A stretch of DNA of 64,000 nucleotides. It comes from Salinisphaera orenii subsp. orenii MK-B5. Lineage in GTDB: Bacteria > Pseudomonadota > Gammaproteobacteria > Nevskiales > Salinisphaeraceae. Shown one piece after another: positions 1 through 8,051 of this stretch. Below the pieces are notes generated by a model, which saw only the letters and a program-made list of their open reading frames with translations, was not told the origin of the DNA and searched no databases. How positions within the stretch are numbered: position 1 is the stretch's first letter; each line of letters opens with the position of its first letter. A program made the translations under genes and the position numbers. Location: assembly GCF_003788635.1 (NCBI RefSeq), contig NZ_AYKH01000001.1:310001-374000 (forward strand), given 5' to 3'.

Positions 1-651
1 GCTCTTGCGCGTGATCGTGAACGCCTGACGCGCGCTGTAGGAAAATTCGCGCTTGGGATAGTTGCGGCGCGTGCTGATGACGTGATTCATGACCATCAGC
101 GCGGCCGCGGTCAGCAGCCCCGGCACCAGCCCGGCGATGAACAGCCCGCCGATGGAGATGTTGCCCACCGCCAGCGCGTAGATCACGAAGGTCAGGCTGG
201 GCGGGATGATGGGGCCGATCGCCGACGAGGCCACGGTGACGGCGGTCGAATAGGCCCGCCCGTAGCCGTTCTCGGACATGGCCGGGATCATCACCGAACC
301 GATCGCCGTGGTGTCCGCGGTCGCCGAGCCGGTGATGCCGGAAAAGAAGATGCTGCCGCCGATATTGGTATGGCCGAGGCCGCCGCGCATGCGGCCGACG
401 AACAGATCGGCGAAGTTCGTCAGCGACTTGGTCATGCCCGAATGCAGCATGAGATCGCCGGCCAGAACGAACATCGGAATGGCGACCAGCAGATAGGAGT
501 TCACGCCCGCGAACATGTAGTGCGAAGCGACCACCACCGACTCCCCGGAAAGGAGAATGGCGAGCATCGACGCCACGCCGATGGCGAACGCCACCGGCAT
601 GCCGAGCACCAGCAGTAGGGCGAACGCCCCGAGCAGCGCGGCTACGATCAT
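1..651 (-). CDS. dctM: TRAP transporter large permease DctM (partial, C-terminus outside window)
   Basis: This is the N-terminal 217 residues of the large membrane subunit of a tripartite ATP-independent periplasmic transporter. Reading from ATG at 651, it begins MIVAALLGAFALL and continues as hydrophobic helices. It contains the family's conserved stretches GGLGHTNI and IGPIIPPS, where the ion-coupled substrate path lies. The start overlaps the DctQ stop by four bases (ATGA), so translation is coupled. The gene runs off the left edge; full DctM is about 425 residues, so roughly half is seen. It works with DctQ and DctP to import an organic acid or similar solute using an ion gradient. The substrate cannot be read from the permease. 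Confidence 0.93.
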   Translation of the reverse strand, partial: MIVAALLGAFALLLVLGMPVAFAIGVASMLAILLSGESVVVASHYMFAGVNSYLLVAIPMFVLAGDLMLHSGMTKSLTNFADLFVGRMRGGLGHTNIGGSIFFSGITGSATADTTAIGSVMIPAMSENGYGRAYSTAVTVASSAIGPIIPPSLTFVIYALAVGNISIGGLFIAGLVPGLLTAAALMVMNHVISTRRNYPKREFSYSARQAFTITRKS

Positions 652-1124
652 GCCGCACGCTCCCGCGCAAAGCAGCGCACCACGAGCACGAGCGAAAACA
701 GCGCATACAGCAGTGCGCTGATCGGAATCGCACCGTAGGGGATGGCCTTCGAAATACCGAGCGCGCCGGTATCGAAACGTGCCAGCAACGACATCTCCTG
801 CCAGCCGCCGTATACCAGACAGCCCAGAAAGCCGAGGATGAGCAACTGGATGAACAGTGTGTTCGCCTGCGCCCAGCGCCCGGAAAACCGGTCCGACAGG
901 ATCTGAATACCGGTGTGTTCGTTGTTGCGAAAAGCGAACGCGCCGCCGATCATCAGGCCCCAGATCATTAGAAAGCGCGCGGCTTCCTCCGGCCACGGCA
1001 GCGCGTTGTCGAGCACGAAGCGAAACCACACCTGCACGCAGATCACGATCAGGATCGCGAGCATGCTCAGCGCCACCAGTGCCTTGATCGCACGGTCGAG
1101 CCCTCTAAGGATACGCGCAGCCAC
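648..1124 (-). CDS. dctQ: TRAP transporter small permease DctQ
   Basis: This is the small four-helix membrane subunit of the TRAP transporter, about 158 residues. I place the start at GTG 1124 because an AAGGGGG ribosome site lies six bases upstream. An upstream extension to 1241 is possible but has an Arg/Pro-rich composition unlike DctQ. Visible family features are the first helix (VALSMLAILIVICVQVWFRF), the motif LPWPEEAARFLMIWG and the amphipathic segment around NNEHTGI. It bridges DctM and the periplasmic receptor. A 174-base gap separates it from dctP upstream, longer than usual for this operon type, with no gene in it. Confidence 0.9.
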   Translation of the reverse strand: MAARILRGLDRAIKALVALSMLAILIVICVQVWFRFVLDNALPWPEEAARFLMIWGLMIGGAFAFRNNEHTGIQILSDRFSGRWAQANTLFIQLLILGFLGCLVYGGWQEMSLLARFDTGALGISKAIPYGAIPISALLYALFSLVLVVRCFARERAA

Positions 1125-1298
1125 GGCTACCCCCTTGAAACGTACGGTTGAACCATGCCGCTCCGCCCGGCCGGGCGGGATCGAGCACGGCACTCGCGCA
1201 ACGCCGAGCCGACGCCGCGCGTGTTGCTGGCGAGCCGCCACGCCGCTGGCGCCCGATGCCCGGCATCGAAGGCCAGCGGCCCGGTCAGCTCCGTTCGG

Positions 1299-2348
1299 TC
1301 AGTCCGATTCGATGCGCTCGACCGCGTTGAACACCGCCTCGACGTTGTCCTCGCCGGAGGTCTCCTTGAGCCAGGGCGTGACCTGCTCCTGCGCCTTGGC
1401 CTTGAACTTCGCGCGTTCCTCGGCCGGCAGCGGGTAGATCTCGACGCCTTCTTCGCGCAGCGTGTCGAGCGCCTGCACCCGGTTCCGATAGCTGGCTATC
1501 CCGAACTCCACGTTCGCCGCCAGCTCCGCGCCCTGCTTGACCACCTGCTGCAGGTCGTCCGGCAGCGACTGGTAGAAGTCCTCGTTGACGAGATACATGT
1601 TGGCCACGCCCATGCTCTGGTCGAGCGTGACGTGCTTGGCGACCTCGTAGTACTTCTGATCGACCATGATGCTGGGCGTATGGCCCAGGCCGTCGATCAC
1701 GCCGGTGCGGATCGAGGTATAGATCTCCGCCCAGGACACTGGCGTGGCCGAGGCGCCGAGCGCGTCCCAGGTCTTGATCGTGATCTGGCTGTTGGGCAGC
1801 GTGCGCAGCTTCAAGCCCTGCATGTCGTCAACGGTCTTGATCGCACGCTTCTTGTTGATGAAGTCGTAGAAACCATAGGGTGCAACAGCCAGCGCACGCA
1901 CGCCCATGTCCTCGGCCATGGCATCGTTGAGATCGGCGAAGGTATCGCTTTCGAAGAACGCCTTCATCGACAGTTCGTCGCGAAACAGATACGGGCTGAA
2001 CCAGGCCATCATCGGCTTGTAGGCGCTGGTGATCGTCTCGTCGCCCTGCGCCATCTTGTGGATACCCAACTGCAGCCCCTCGAGCAGCTTCTGGGTGTCG
2101 CCCAGCTGACCGGACGACAGAATGTCGATGGCGATACGCCCGTCGCTGTTGCTCTCGACGTACTGCTCGAACGTCTTCCAGCCGCGGGTGTTGGAGCCGG
2201 ACGGCGACTCGATCGTGCCGATCTTGAGATTGTAGTCCGCCGCGCTCGCCACCCCCGGCAGCGCCAGCGTCACGGCGACGCCGCACAGCGCGGCCGCGAG
2301 CCGCTGCCGCGTACTGCGGCCCTGATTTCCCCATGTCTGATGCTTCAT
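1299..2348 (-). CDS. dctP: TRAP transporter substrate-binding protein DctP
   Basis: This 349-residue periplasmic receptor has a clear Sec signal peptide ending near GVASAADYNL. It is followed by the DctP fold, with the motifs SSGQLGDTQKLLEGLQLG and GLKLRTLPNS. In this family the Arg in the LRT stretch pairs with the substrate carboxylate, so an acidic ligand (carboxylate or sulfonate) is likely. The start ATG is preceded by AGAGGGC. It lies 58 bases after the dehydrogenase gene in the same direction, so enzyme and transporter appear to form one operon. The substrate is unknown. Known DctP ligands include C4-dicarboxylates, sialic acid, keto acids and dihydroxypropanesulfonate. Confidence 0.93.
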   Translation of the reverse strand: MKHQTWGNQGRSTRQRLAAALCGVAVTLALPGVASAADYNLKIGTIESPSGSNTRGWKTFEQYVESNSDGRIAIDILSSGQLGDTQKLLEGLQLGIHKMAQGDETITSAYKPMMAWFSPYLFRDELSMKAFFESDTFADLNDAMAEDMGVRALAVAPYGFYDFINKKRAIKTVDDMQGLKLRTLPNSQITIKTWDALGASATPVSWAEIYTSIRTGVIDGLGHTPSIMVDQKYYEVAKHVTLDQSMGVANMYLVNEDFYQSLPDDLQQVVKQGAELAANVEFGIASYRNRVQALDTLREEGVEIYPLPAEERAKFKAKAQEQVTPWLKETSGEDNVEAVFNAVERIESD

Positions 2349-2406
2349 CTTCTTGCCCTCTTTGGTGATTGCTCTGGCAACGCGGTCCGGCTTGCGGCGC
2401 CGAGCG

Positions 2407-3732
2407 TCAGGTCTTCGGAATATCGCCCGTCAGGATGCGGTCGTGATCGTCGGGATACAGGCGCAGCGCGGCGGCGCGCGCATGGCCTTCCATGCCCTCG
2501 GCCTGGCTCTGGCGCACCGCGCGCGGCGCGACTTCGGCTACGCCCGCGGGCTCCATCCACTGATGCGTACAGACCTTGACGTAGGTACCAACCCACAGAC
2601 CGCCGGTATAGCGCGCCGCGGCCATTGTCGGCAGCGTGTGGTTGGTGCCACAGCACTTGTCGGAATAGACCACGCTCGCGGCCTCGCCGATGAACAGCGA
2701 CCCGTAGTTGCGGATCTCGCCCGCCAGCTCGTGGGCGTCGGCGGCATGGATCTGCAGATGCTCTGTAGCCATGTGGTCGGCGTAATCGATGAGCGCGCGC
2801 CGGTCCTCGCAGACCACGATCTCGCCCTGGCGCGCCCAGGCCTGGCCGGCCGTGTCGCGGGTGGACAGGCTCTCCAGCTGCGCCTCGATCGCGGCCAGTG
2901 TCTGTTCGGCGATCTCGGTCGAAGTCGTGGCCAGGCCCACGCGGGTATGCACGTCGTGCTCCGCCTGGGCGAGCAGGTCGGCGGCGATCACGCGCGGATC
3001 GGCCGTGTCGTCGGCGATGGTGAATATCTCGCTCGGCCCGGCGAGCTGGTCGATGCCGACACTGCCGAACACCTGACGCTTGGCCTCGTTCACGAAAGCG
3101 TTGCCGGGGCCCACGATCTTGTCGACCCGGGGCACGCTCTCGGTACCGTGGGCCATGGCGGCAATCGCCTGGGCGCCACCGATCTTGAAGATGCGGTGCG
3201 CGCCGGCGAGTCGGCACAGGGCGAACATGGTTTCATGCGTGTTCGGCGGCAGGCAGGCCACGATCTCGTCGCAGCCGGCTACCACCGCCGGCACGATCGA
3301 CATGATCGGCGCCGAGTACAGCGGGTAGCGCCCACCCGGCACGTAGCAGCCGACGGTCCGGATCGGCAGGATGCGATGCCCCAGATGCACGCCCGGCAGG
3401 GTTTCGATCTCGAGCGGCTTCATGGTCGCAAGCTGCTGCTCGGCGAAGTTCGTGACCTGCTCGATCGCGAAGCGGCTGTCGGCCAGCGACTGCGGATCGA
3501 ACTGGGCGAAGGCCTGCTCGATCTCCTGCTCGGTGACCTCGGTGGTCTCCAGGTCGGCCTTGTCGAACTGCAGGCCAAAACGGCGCACGGCCGCGTCGCC
3601 CTCGGTGGCGACAGCCTCGATGATCGTCGCTACGCTGTCGCTGATGCTGCTCTGCTCGCTCGTGTCCGCTGCCTGCGGGGCCTTTACATAGCGAATGCCG
3701 TCGGGCCGGGAGAAACCGCTCGTCTGCGTCAT
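2407..3732 (-). CDS. Histidinol-dehydrogenase-family enzyme (candidate sulfopropanediol/polyol dehydrogenase)
   Basis: This 441-residue NAD-dependent dehydrogenase belongs to the HisD family. The metal and catalytic segments are present: GPSEIFTIAD, LLAQAEHD (Gln and His zinc ligands) and CGTNHTLPT. The start is ATG 3732; the frame is open further upstream, but that part is not HisD-like and overlaps the promoter. The gene is not in a his operon. It heads a TRAP transporter operon and faces an XRE/cupin regulator. This setting is known for HisD paralogues such as HpsN, which oxidises 2,3-dihydroxypropanesulfonate to sulfolactate, and the stretch ARYTGGLWVG resembles that catabolic branch. The family call is secure; the substrate is inference. 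Confidence 0.85.
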   Translation of the reverse strand: MTQTSGFSRPDGIRYVKAPQAADTSEQSSISDSVATIIEAVATEGDAAVRRFGLQFDKADLETTEVTEQEIEQAFAQFDPQSLADSRFAIEQVTNFAEQQLATMKPLEIETLPGVHLGHRILPIRTVGCYVPGGRYPLYSAPIMSIVPAVVAGCDEIVACLPPNTHETMFALCRLAGAHRIFKIGGAQAIAAMAHGTESVPRVDKIVGPGNAFVNEAKRQVFGSVGIDQLAGPSEIFTIADDTADPRVIAADLLAQAEHDVHTRVGLATTSTEIAEQTLAAIEAQLESLSTRDTAGQAWARQGEIVVCEDRRALIDYADHMATEHLQIHAADAHELAGEIRNYGSLFIGEAASVVYSDKCCGTNHTLPTMAAARYTGGLWVGTYVKVCTHQWMEPAGVAEVAPRAVRQSQAEGMEGHARAAALRLYPDDHDRILTGDIPKT

Positions 3733-3759
3733 TGACCTGGTACACCTGTTGCTTGTGAT

Positions 3760-3776
3760 AACCGGGCAGCCCGGTT
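3760..3776. promoter_or_regulatory. 17-bp perfect palindrome, candidate operator of the hisD-like/TRAP operon
   Basis: AACCGGGCAGCCCGGTT has perfect 8-bp arms around a central A and lies 28 bases upstream of the dehydrogenase start. Next to it, at 3778-3792, is a strongly AT-rich run (TATATATTTA) that can serve as the minus-strand -10 region. A regulator bound here would sit over the start of transcription. The divergent XRE/cupin protein is the obvious candidate. The site is seen in the sequence; its function is inferred. Confidence 0.55.
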
Positions 3777-4120
3777 GGAATATATATTTACCATCACACT
3801 GCCCGATCGTCTCGACGCGTGCAAGCCGGCTGAAATCACGGACGCACGACACGCCCGGCGGCCGGTGCCGGATGCGCCCCATGGCCAACGCGTGATCGGC
3901 CCCACGCACAGGCGAGCGCTCCTCGGCGCCGAAACGGCAGCACGGCAGGCATCGCCGACCGACAGCTCGCATGGCGATCCCGCTCGGACCGACCGTCGTC
4001 GCCCGGGCGGAGACCCCGACACGCGGGACCACCACCGCGACTTGCCGGCCGCCGGTGGATCATCGCTGGTGCATCGGCTTGCCGCGGCCTATCCGGGATG
4101 GGCCGACACCCCGGCCCGCG

Positions 4121-4154
4121 TATAATCTTTCGGGTTCGATATGACCCGGAAGGA
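4121..4154 (+). promoter_or_regulatory. -10 box, imperfect dyad and ribosome site of the XRE/cupin regulator gene
   Basis: TATAAT (4121-4126) is a consensus -10. It is followed by an imperfect dyad, CGGGT...ACCCG (4131-4149), and by the ribosome site GGAAGGA (4148-4154). The latter lies six bases before a TTG start at 4161 and decides that start. The dyad half-sites resemble those of the palindrome at 3760, which would fit autoregulation. No good -35 is visible. Confidence 0.5.
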
Positions 4155-4160
4155 CATCTC

Positions 4161-4739
4161 TTGGCCACACCTTCAGCCTCTGCCGACAAAGCCGATCATC
4201 AGGGCGAGCGCATCAAGGCCCTGCGTCTGCAGAAAGGCCTCTCGATCCGCGGCCTGGCCAAGCAGAGCGGGCTCACGCACCCCTTCATCGCGATGGTCGA
4301 ACGCAACGAGACCAGTCCCTCGGTCAGTTCACTGAAAAAGATCCTGTCGGTGCTCGACGTCACCCTGAGCGACTTCTTCTCCGACCGGGATTCGCTCGAC
4401 CGCGTCGCTTTCTACAAGTCCGACGACCTGGTCGAACTGGCCGACGGCGATCAGGTGTCCTATCGCCAGGTCGGCGCGAACCTGCGCAACGCCCAGATGA
4501 TGCTGCTGCACGAGCGCTACGCCCCCGGCGCGAGCACCGGCGACGACGGCTACAGTCATCAGGCCGAGGAAGGCGGCGTGGTCATTCAGGGCCGCCTCGA
4601 GATCACCGTCGGCGACGTCACCGAAATCCTCGGCCCCGGCGACGCCTACTACTTCGACAGCACCTTGCCGCACCGCATGGAAAACGTCTCCGACGACGAA
4701 TGCGTCGTCGTGAGTGCGGTGACGCCGCGCACCTTCTAG
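4161..4739 (+). CDS. XRE-family transcriptional regulator with C-terminal cupin domain
   Basis: This 192-residue protein starts at TTG 4161, supported by GGAAGGA six bases upstream. Residues about 15-70 form a Cro/CI helix-turn-helix (IKALRLQKGLSIRGLAKQSG, then PFIAMVERNETSPSVSSL). Residues about 110-185 form a cupin barrel (EEGGVVIQGRLEITVGD and GDAYYFDSTLPHRMEN). This architecture is that of PuuR-like regulators that sense a small ligand in the cupin. It is transcribed away from the dehydrogenase/TRAP operon with about 430 bases between them, so it probably controls that operon. The ligand is unknown, presumably the transported substrate or a product. Confidence 0.88.
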   Translation: MATPSASADKADHQGERIKALRLQKGLSIRGLAKQSGLTHPFIAMVERNETSPSVSSLKKILSVLDVTLSDFFSDRDSLDRVAFYKSDDLVELADGDQVSYRQVGANLRNAQMMLLHERYAPGASTGDDGYSHQAEEGGVVIQGRLEITVGDVTEILGPGDAYYFDSTLPHRMENVSDDECVVVSAVTPRTF

Positions 4740-5487
4740 CGCGCCTGCCGGTCCGCGGAGGCACCGGGGCGTACGCAGCACGACGAAGACCCCTGCAGCG
4801 CGAGCGATCGAGTTCTCGACCGGCACCGGCCCGGCGTCCCCAGCCGCCTTCGACGGTCTCGCAGGCGCATCGGCGATGCCCGCAGCGCGCTAAGTGCGAT
4901 CCGCAGATCGGGTGCCACGCGCCACATCATGCGATTGGCGGGTTCGCGCCCAGCCGCCGCGCGAAATGCAGTCGCCCGCAGAGCCCGAACAGGCCGGCAG
5001 GACGTGGCCCGGCATCGCTTGCCCGCTCGTGGCGAACAGGCACTCGCGGGCACTCCGTACCGATGCCGGCGGCGCTCGGCCGTCGGGCACGCCAAACCGG
5101 CGTGCTGCGACCCTCCGAGACGAGATTTCCGCCAGCGCCAACCGCGTCCGAGCCCGCCGCGCGACACCGCCTGCCGTGTGGCCCGGCACCGCCATGGTCG
5201 TCGCCCGTGCCCGACCGGCCTATCGGCTTCGCGGCGGCGAGTCGACGCCGGCGCCGCAGGCATGCGCGTGGCCCTTCCCGCCTACCTGCAACCCGATCCC
5301 GCCTCGCCCTGGCGCGCCGCGCGATGATCGAAGCAAAGCAACCTGCGGATGAGCTGTAACACCCGCCGCGCGTGGCCGGCGTTTGGCCAGGGCGCGCCTG
5401 CACCCGCGCAAGCGACAGCGCCCCGCCGCGTGGCGAACGATCGACGCGAACGCATACGGCCCGCCCCACGCCGTGCGATCATTGCCC
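4740..5487. other. Intergenic stretch without a recognisable gene
   Basis: This is 748 bases of very high GC. Several overlapping open frames exist on both strands but all have Arg/Ala/Pro-rich translations with no domain-like pattern, as expected from GC-rich noncoding DNA. No tRNA, terminator or clear promoter was seen. Confidence 0.6.
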
Positions 5488-6879
5488 ATGGCTGCATTCT
5501 CCACCTTGAACCTCGCGCCCGCCCTGCTCGAGAGCGTCGCCGCGCAAGGCTTCGATACGATGACGCCGGTACAGGCCCAAAGCCTGCCGCCGATCCTGGC
5601 CGGCCGCGACGTGATCGCCCAGGCGGCCACCGGCAGCGGCAAGACCGCGGCGTTCGGCCTCGGCGTGCTGCAGGCGCTCGAGATCGAGACCGCGGCGGTG
5701 CAGACGCTCGTGCTCTGCCCCACCCGCGAGCTGGCCGATCAGGTCGGCCAGGCGATCCGCATGCTGGCGACGCACGTGCCCAACATCAAGCTGCTGACCC
5801 TGTGTGGCGGCGTGCCCATGCGCCCGCAGCTGGCCTCGCTCGCGCATGCGCCGCATATCGTCGTCGGCACGCCCGGGCGCGTGCTCGCGCATCTCAAACG
5901 CGCGAGCCTCGACTGCGGCCGGCTGCGCAGGCTCGTGCTCGACGAGGCCGATCGCATGCTCGACATGGGCTTTGGCGAGGATATCGACGCCATCGTCGGG
6001 CGTCTGCCCAGCGAACGCCAGACCCTGCTGTTCTCCGCCACCTGGCCGGACGCAATCCGCGAGGTTTCGCGCCGGCTCCAGCGCGAGCCGGTCGAGGTGA
6101 CGGTCGCCGCAGCGCAGGACCGGCCGGCGATCGCGCAATCGTTCTACAAGGTCGGCGCAAACGACAAGTCGGAAGTCCTGTGCGCGCTGCTCTCGCAAGG
6201 CGCGACCGCGCCTGACGACCACCCCCGCGCGCTGGTGTTCTGCAACACCCGCGCCGAGGTCGCCCGCGTGGCGCAATTGCTGAGCGCCCGCGGCTTCGAC
6301 GCGCTCGCGCTGCACGGCGAGCGCGACCAGCGCGATCGCGACGAGGTGCTGCTGCGCTTCATCAACCACAGCTGCGCGGTGCTGGTGGCCACCGACGTGG
6401 CCGCCCGCGGCCTGGACATCGCGGAGTTGCCGCAGGTCATCAGCTACGACATCGCTCGCGACGTCGATACCCATGTCCACCGTATCGGCCGCACTGGCCG
6501 AGCGGGGGCGTCGGGCACGGCTGCAACGCTGTGCACGCCGGGCGAGGCCTATCGCGCGGAGCGGCTGGCCGAAGAACTGAAAACAGCTCTGAGCTGGCAG
6601 TCACCGCCGAAGCTCGAGCCCGTCACGCCGCTCACCGCGCCCAACCGCACGCTCGTCATCGGCGGCGGACGCAAGGACAAACTGCGTCCCGGCGACATTC
6701 TGGGTGCGCTGACCGGCGAGGCCGGCCTCGATGCCGACGTCATCGGTCAGATCAGTATCCAGCCGACCCGCAGCTATGTCGCCATCGCCCGTGGCCAGGC
6801 GCCCAGCGCGCTGGCACGGCTTCGCGACGGACGTATCAAGGGCCGACGCTTTCGCGCGCACGAACTGCGCGGTGATTGA
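5488..6879 (+). CDS. dbpA: ATP-dependent RNA helicase DbpA
   Basis: This 463-residue DEAD-box helicase remodels 23S rRNA during 50S ribosome assembly. The start ATG 5488 matches the family N-terminus (FSTLNLAPALLESVA). The helicase core shows the Q motif (TPVQAQSLPPI), Walker A ATGSGKT near residue 46, DEAD near residue 151, SAT, ARGLDIAE and HRIGRTGRAG. The C-terminal 75 residues (TLVIGGGRKDKLRPGDILGA to the end) form the DbpA RNA-binding domain that targets hairpin 92 of 23S rRNA. That domain separates it from RhlE or SrmB. Length matches E. coli DbpA (457). It is monocistronic. Confidence 0.95.
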   Translation: MAAFSTLNLAPALLESVAAQGFDTMTPVQAQSLPPILAGRDVIAQAATGSGKTAAFGLGVLQALEIETAAVQTLVLCPTRELADQVGQAIRMLATHVPNIKLLTLCGGVPMRPQLASLAHAPHIVVGTPGRVLAHLKRASLDCGRLRRLVLDEADRMLDMGFGEDIDAIVGRLPSERQTLLFSATWPDAIREVSRRLQREPVEVTVAAAQDRPAIAQSFYKVGANDKSEVLCALLSQGATAPDDHPRALVFCNTRAEVARVAQLLSARGFDALALHGERDQRDRDEVLLRFINHSCAVLVATDVAARGLDIAELPQVISYDIARDVDTHVHRIGRTGRAGASGTAATLCTPGEAYRAERLAEELKTALSWQSPPKLEPVTPLTAPNRTLVIGGGRKDKLRPGDILGALTGEAGLDADVIGQISIQPTRSYVAIARGQAPSALARLRDGRIKGRRFRAHELRGD

Positions 6880-7443
6880 CGGGCGAACCGCCGACCGGCT
6901 TGGCCGTCGATATCTGGCGCCTGCGATATCCGCACGGACACCAGCGACCGATCGACGCTGAACTGTCCGCACTTCGAGCTCTTGGCCCAGCGCCCACCCA
7001 CGACTCTCGTTCAATCGGAAAAAACGGGGCGTGGACGATTGATTCGAATCACTCGGTTGCCGGGATGCACTTCCGACGGGCGTTGCCCCATTGAAGCGCA
7101 CGCCACGGGCCGGAAGACGCTGCGTCGCTCCCTAGCCTGTCGAATTCACGACGCCGCCGAAACCATAGCAGGCCCAACGGGTTAAGTTCGCCTACGGCCG
7201 CTGAATCGACCGTTTCGCGACCGCATCGACCCGCCGCGGCGCCGATCTTGCGCGTCCTGCCATCCGTCAACGACCCGCGTTCACCCGGCAACCGCCGCTC
7301 AGGCCGCTCGACCACGATGCAGCCGGCTGCCTTCGATTGCTGCGACGACGGCAGTCGTTGCCGTATCTCCGCGCTTTCCCGGATTTACCCGGCGCATCGC
7401 TCTGCTACCTTCAGGCGCTCATTTTTTCAGACCGGAGCCGACG
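6880..7443. other. Intergenic stretch without a recognisable gene
   Basis: These 564 bases lie between dbpA and the SpoIIAA-like gene. Open frames here are short and have no recognisable domain pattern. The last 100 bases are less GC-rich and probably hold the promoter of the downstream gene, but no confident -35/-10 pair was found. Confidence 0.5.
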
Positions 7444-7806
7444 ATGCTTCGCATTGCCCCGTTCAAATCCGACGCCGAGCACGTGATCCCGATGGAACTC
7501 GAGGGCGAGGTCACCTCGCAGGATTTCGCCAACGTGCTGTCGGTCGTCGAGCAGCGTCTCGAAGACCACGACACGCTGCGGCTCTACATCGAGATCCACT
7601 CGCTGGGCGGCATGTCGGCCTCCGCGCTGTTCAATGAGTTGAAAGACGCGATCAAGCGCTGGGACCGTTTCGACAAGCTCGCCGTGGTCACCGACGTGGA
7701 AGGCGTCCGCACCGCGACCACGGTGATGGACAAACTCGCGCCGCGCATGGAATGCGAGACCTTTCGCTTCACCGCGCGCGAAGAGGCGCGCCAGTGGGTG
7801 ATCTGA
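7444..7806 (+). CDS. SpoIIAA-like (STAS-fold) protein
   Basis: This 120-residue protein resembles the SpoIIAA-like family (PF11964). It has an alternating strand/helix pattern, with the segments IPMELEGEVTSQDF, LRLYIEIHSLGGMSASAL, DKLAVVTD and ETFRFTAREEARQWV. The last is typical of the family's C-terminus. These proteins share the STAS fold but are not the sporulation anti-anti-sigma factor; their role in proteobacteria is poorly known. GGAGCC precedes the ATG. It stands alone, converging on the HelD-like gene. Confidence 0.8.
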   Translation: MLRIAPFKSDAEHVIPMELEGEVTSQDFANVLSVVEQRLEDHDTLRLYIEIHSLGGMSASALFNELKDAIKRWDRFDKLAVVTDVEGVRTATTVMDKLAPRMECETFRFTAREEARQWVI

Positions 7807-7893
7807 CCGGGCCCGATGGCCGGACGGCCGTCGCGGCCTGACGAATCCGCGCGGCCGGCCGGCTGCGACCGACGACCGCCGAAGATGCGCAGG

Positions 7894-7909
7894 CCTGCCG
7901 GCCGGCAGG
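7894..7909. repeat. 16-bp perfect palindrome between convergent genes
   Basis: CCTGCCGGCCGGCAGG is a perfect palindrome in the 245-base gap between two convergent genes. It could form a hairpin in either transcript, but there is no U-run, so it is not a typical intrinsic terminator. Confidence 0.35.
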
Positions 7910-8051
7910 CGACAGCTCGCTACGCTCGACGGCCTGGACGGGCGCAATCCGTGGCGTCGGCCCGGGCGGATGCCGTCTTTCGTTCTGCCGAGCGCGGCGG
8001 CGCGTCACGCACGGCACCGGCCGGCACCGCATCCGCGGAGCGGCCGCCGCG

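Noticed and set aside
4894-5352. Overlapping open frames in the 4740-5487 gap
   Set aside because: Arg/Ala/Pro-rich with no ribosome site or domain pattern; frames on both strands are equally open.
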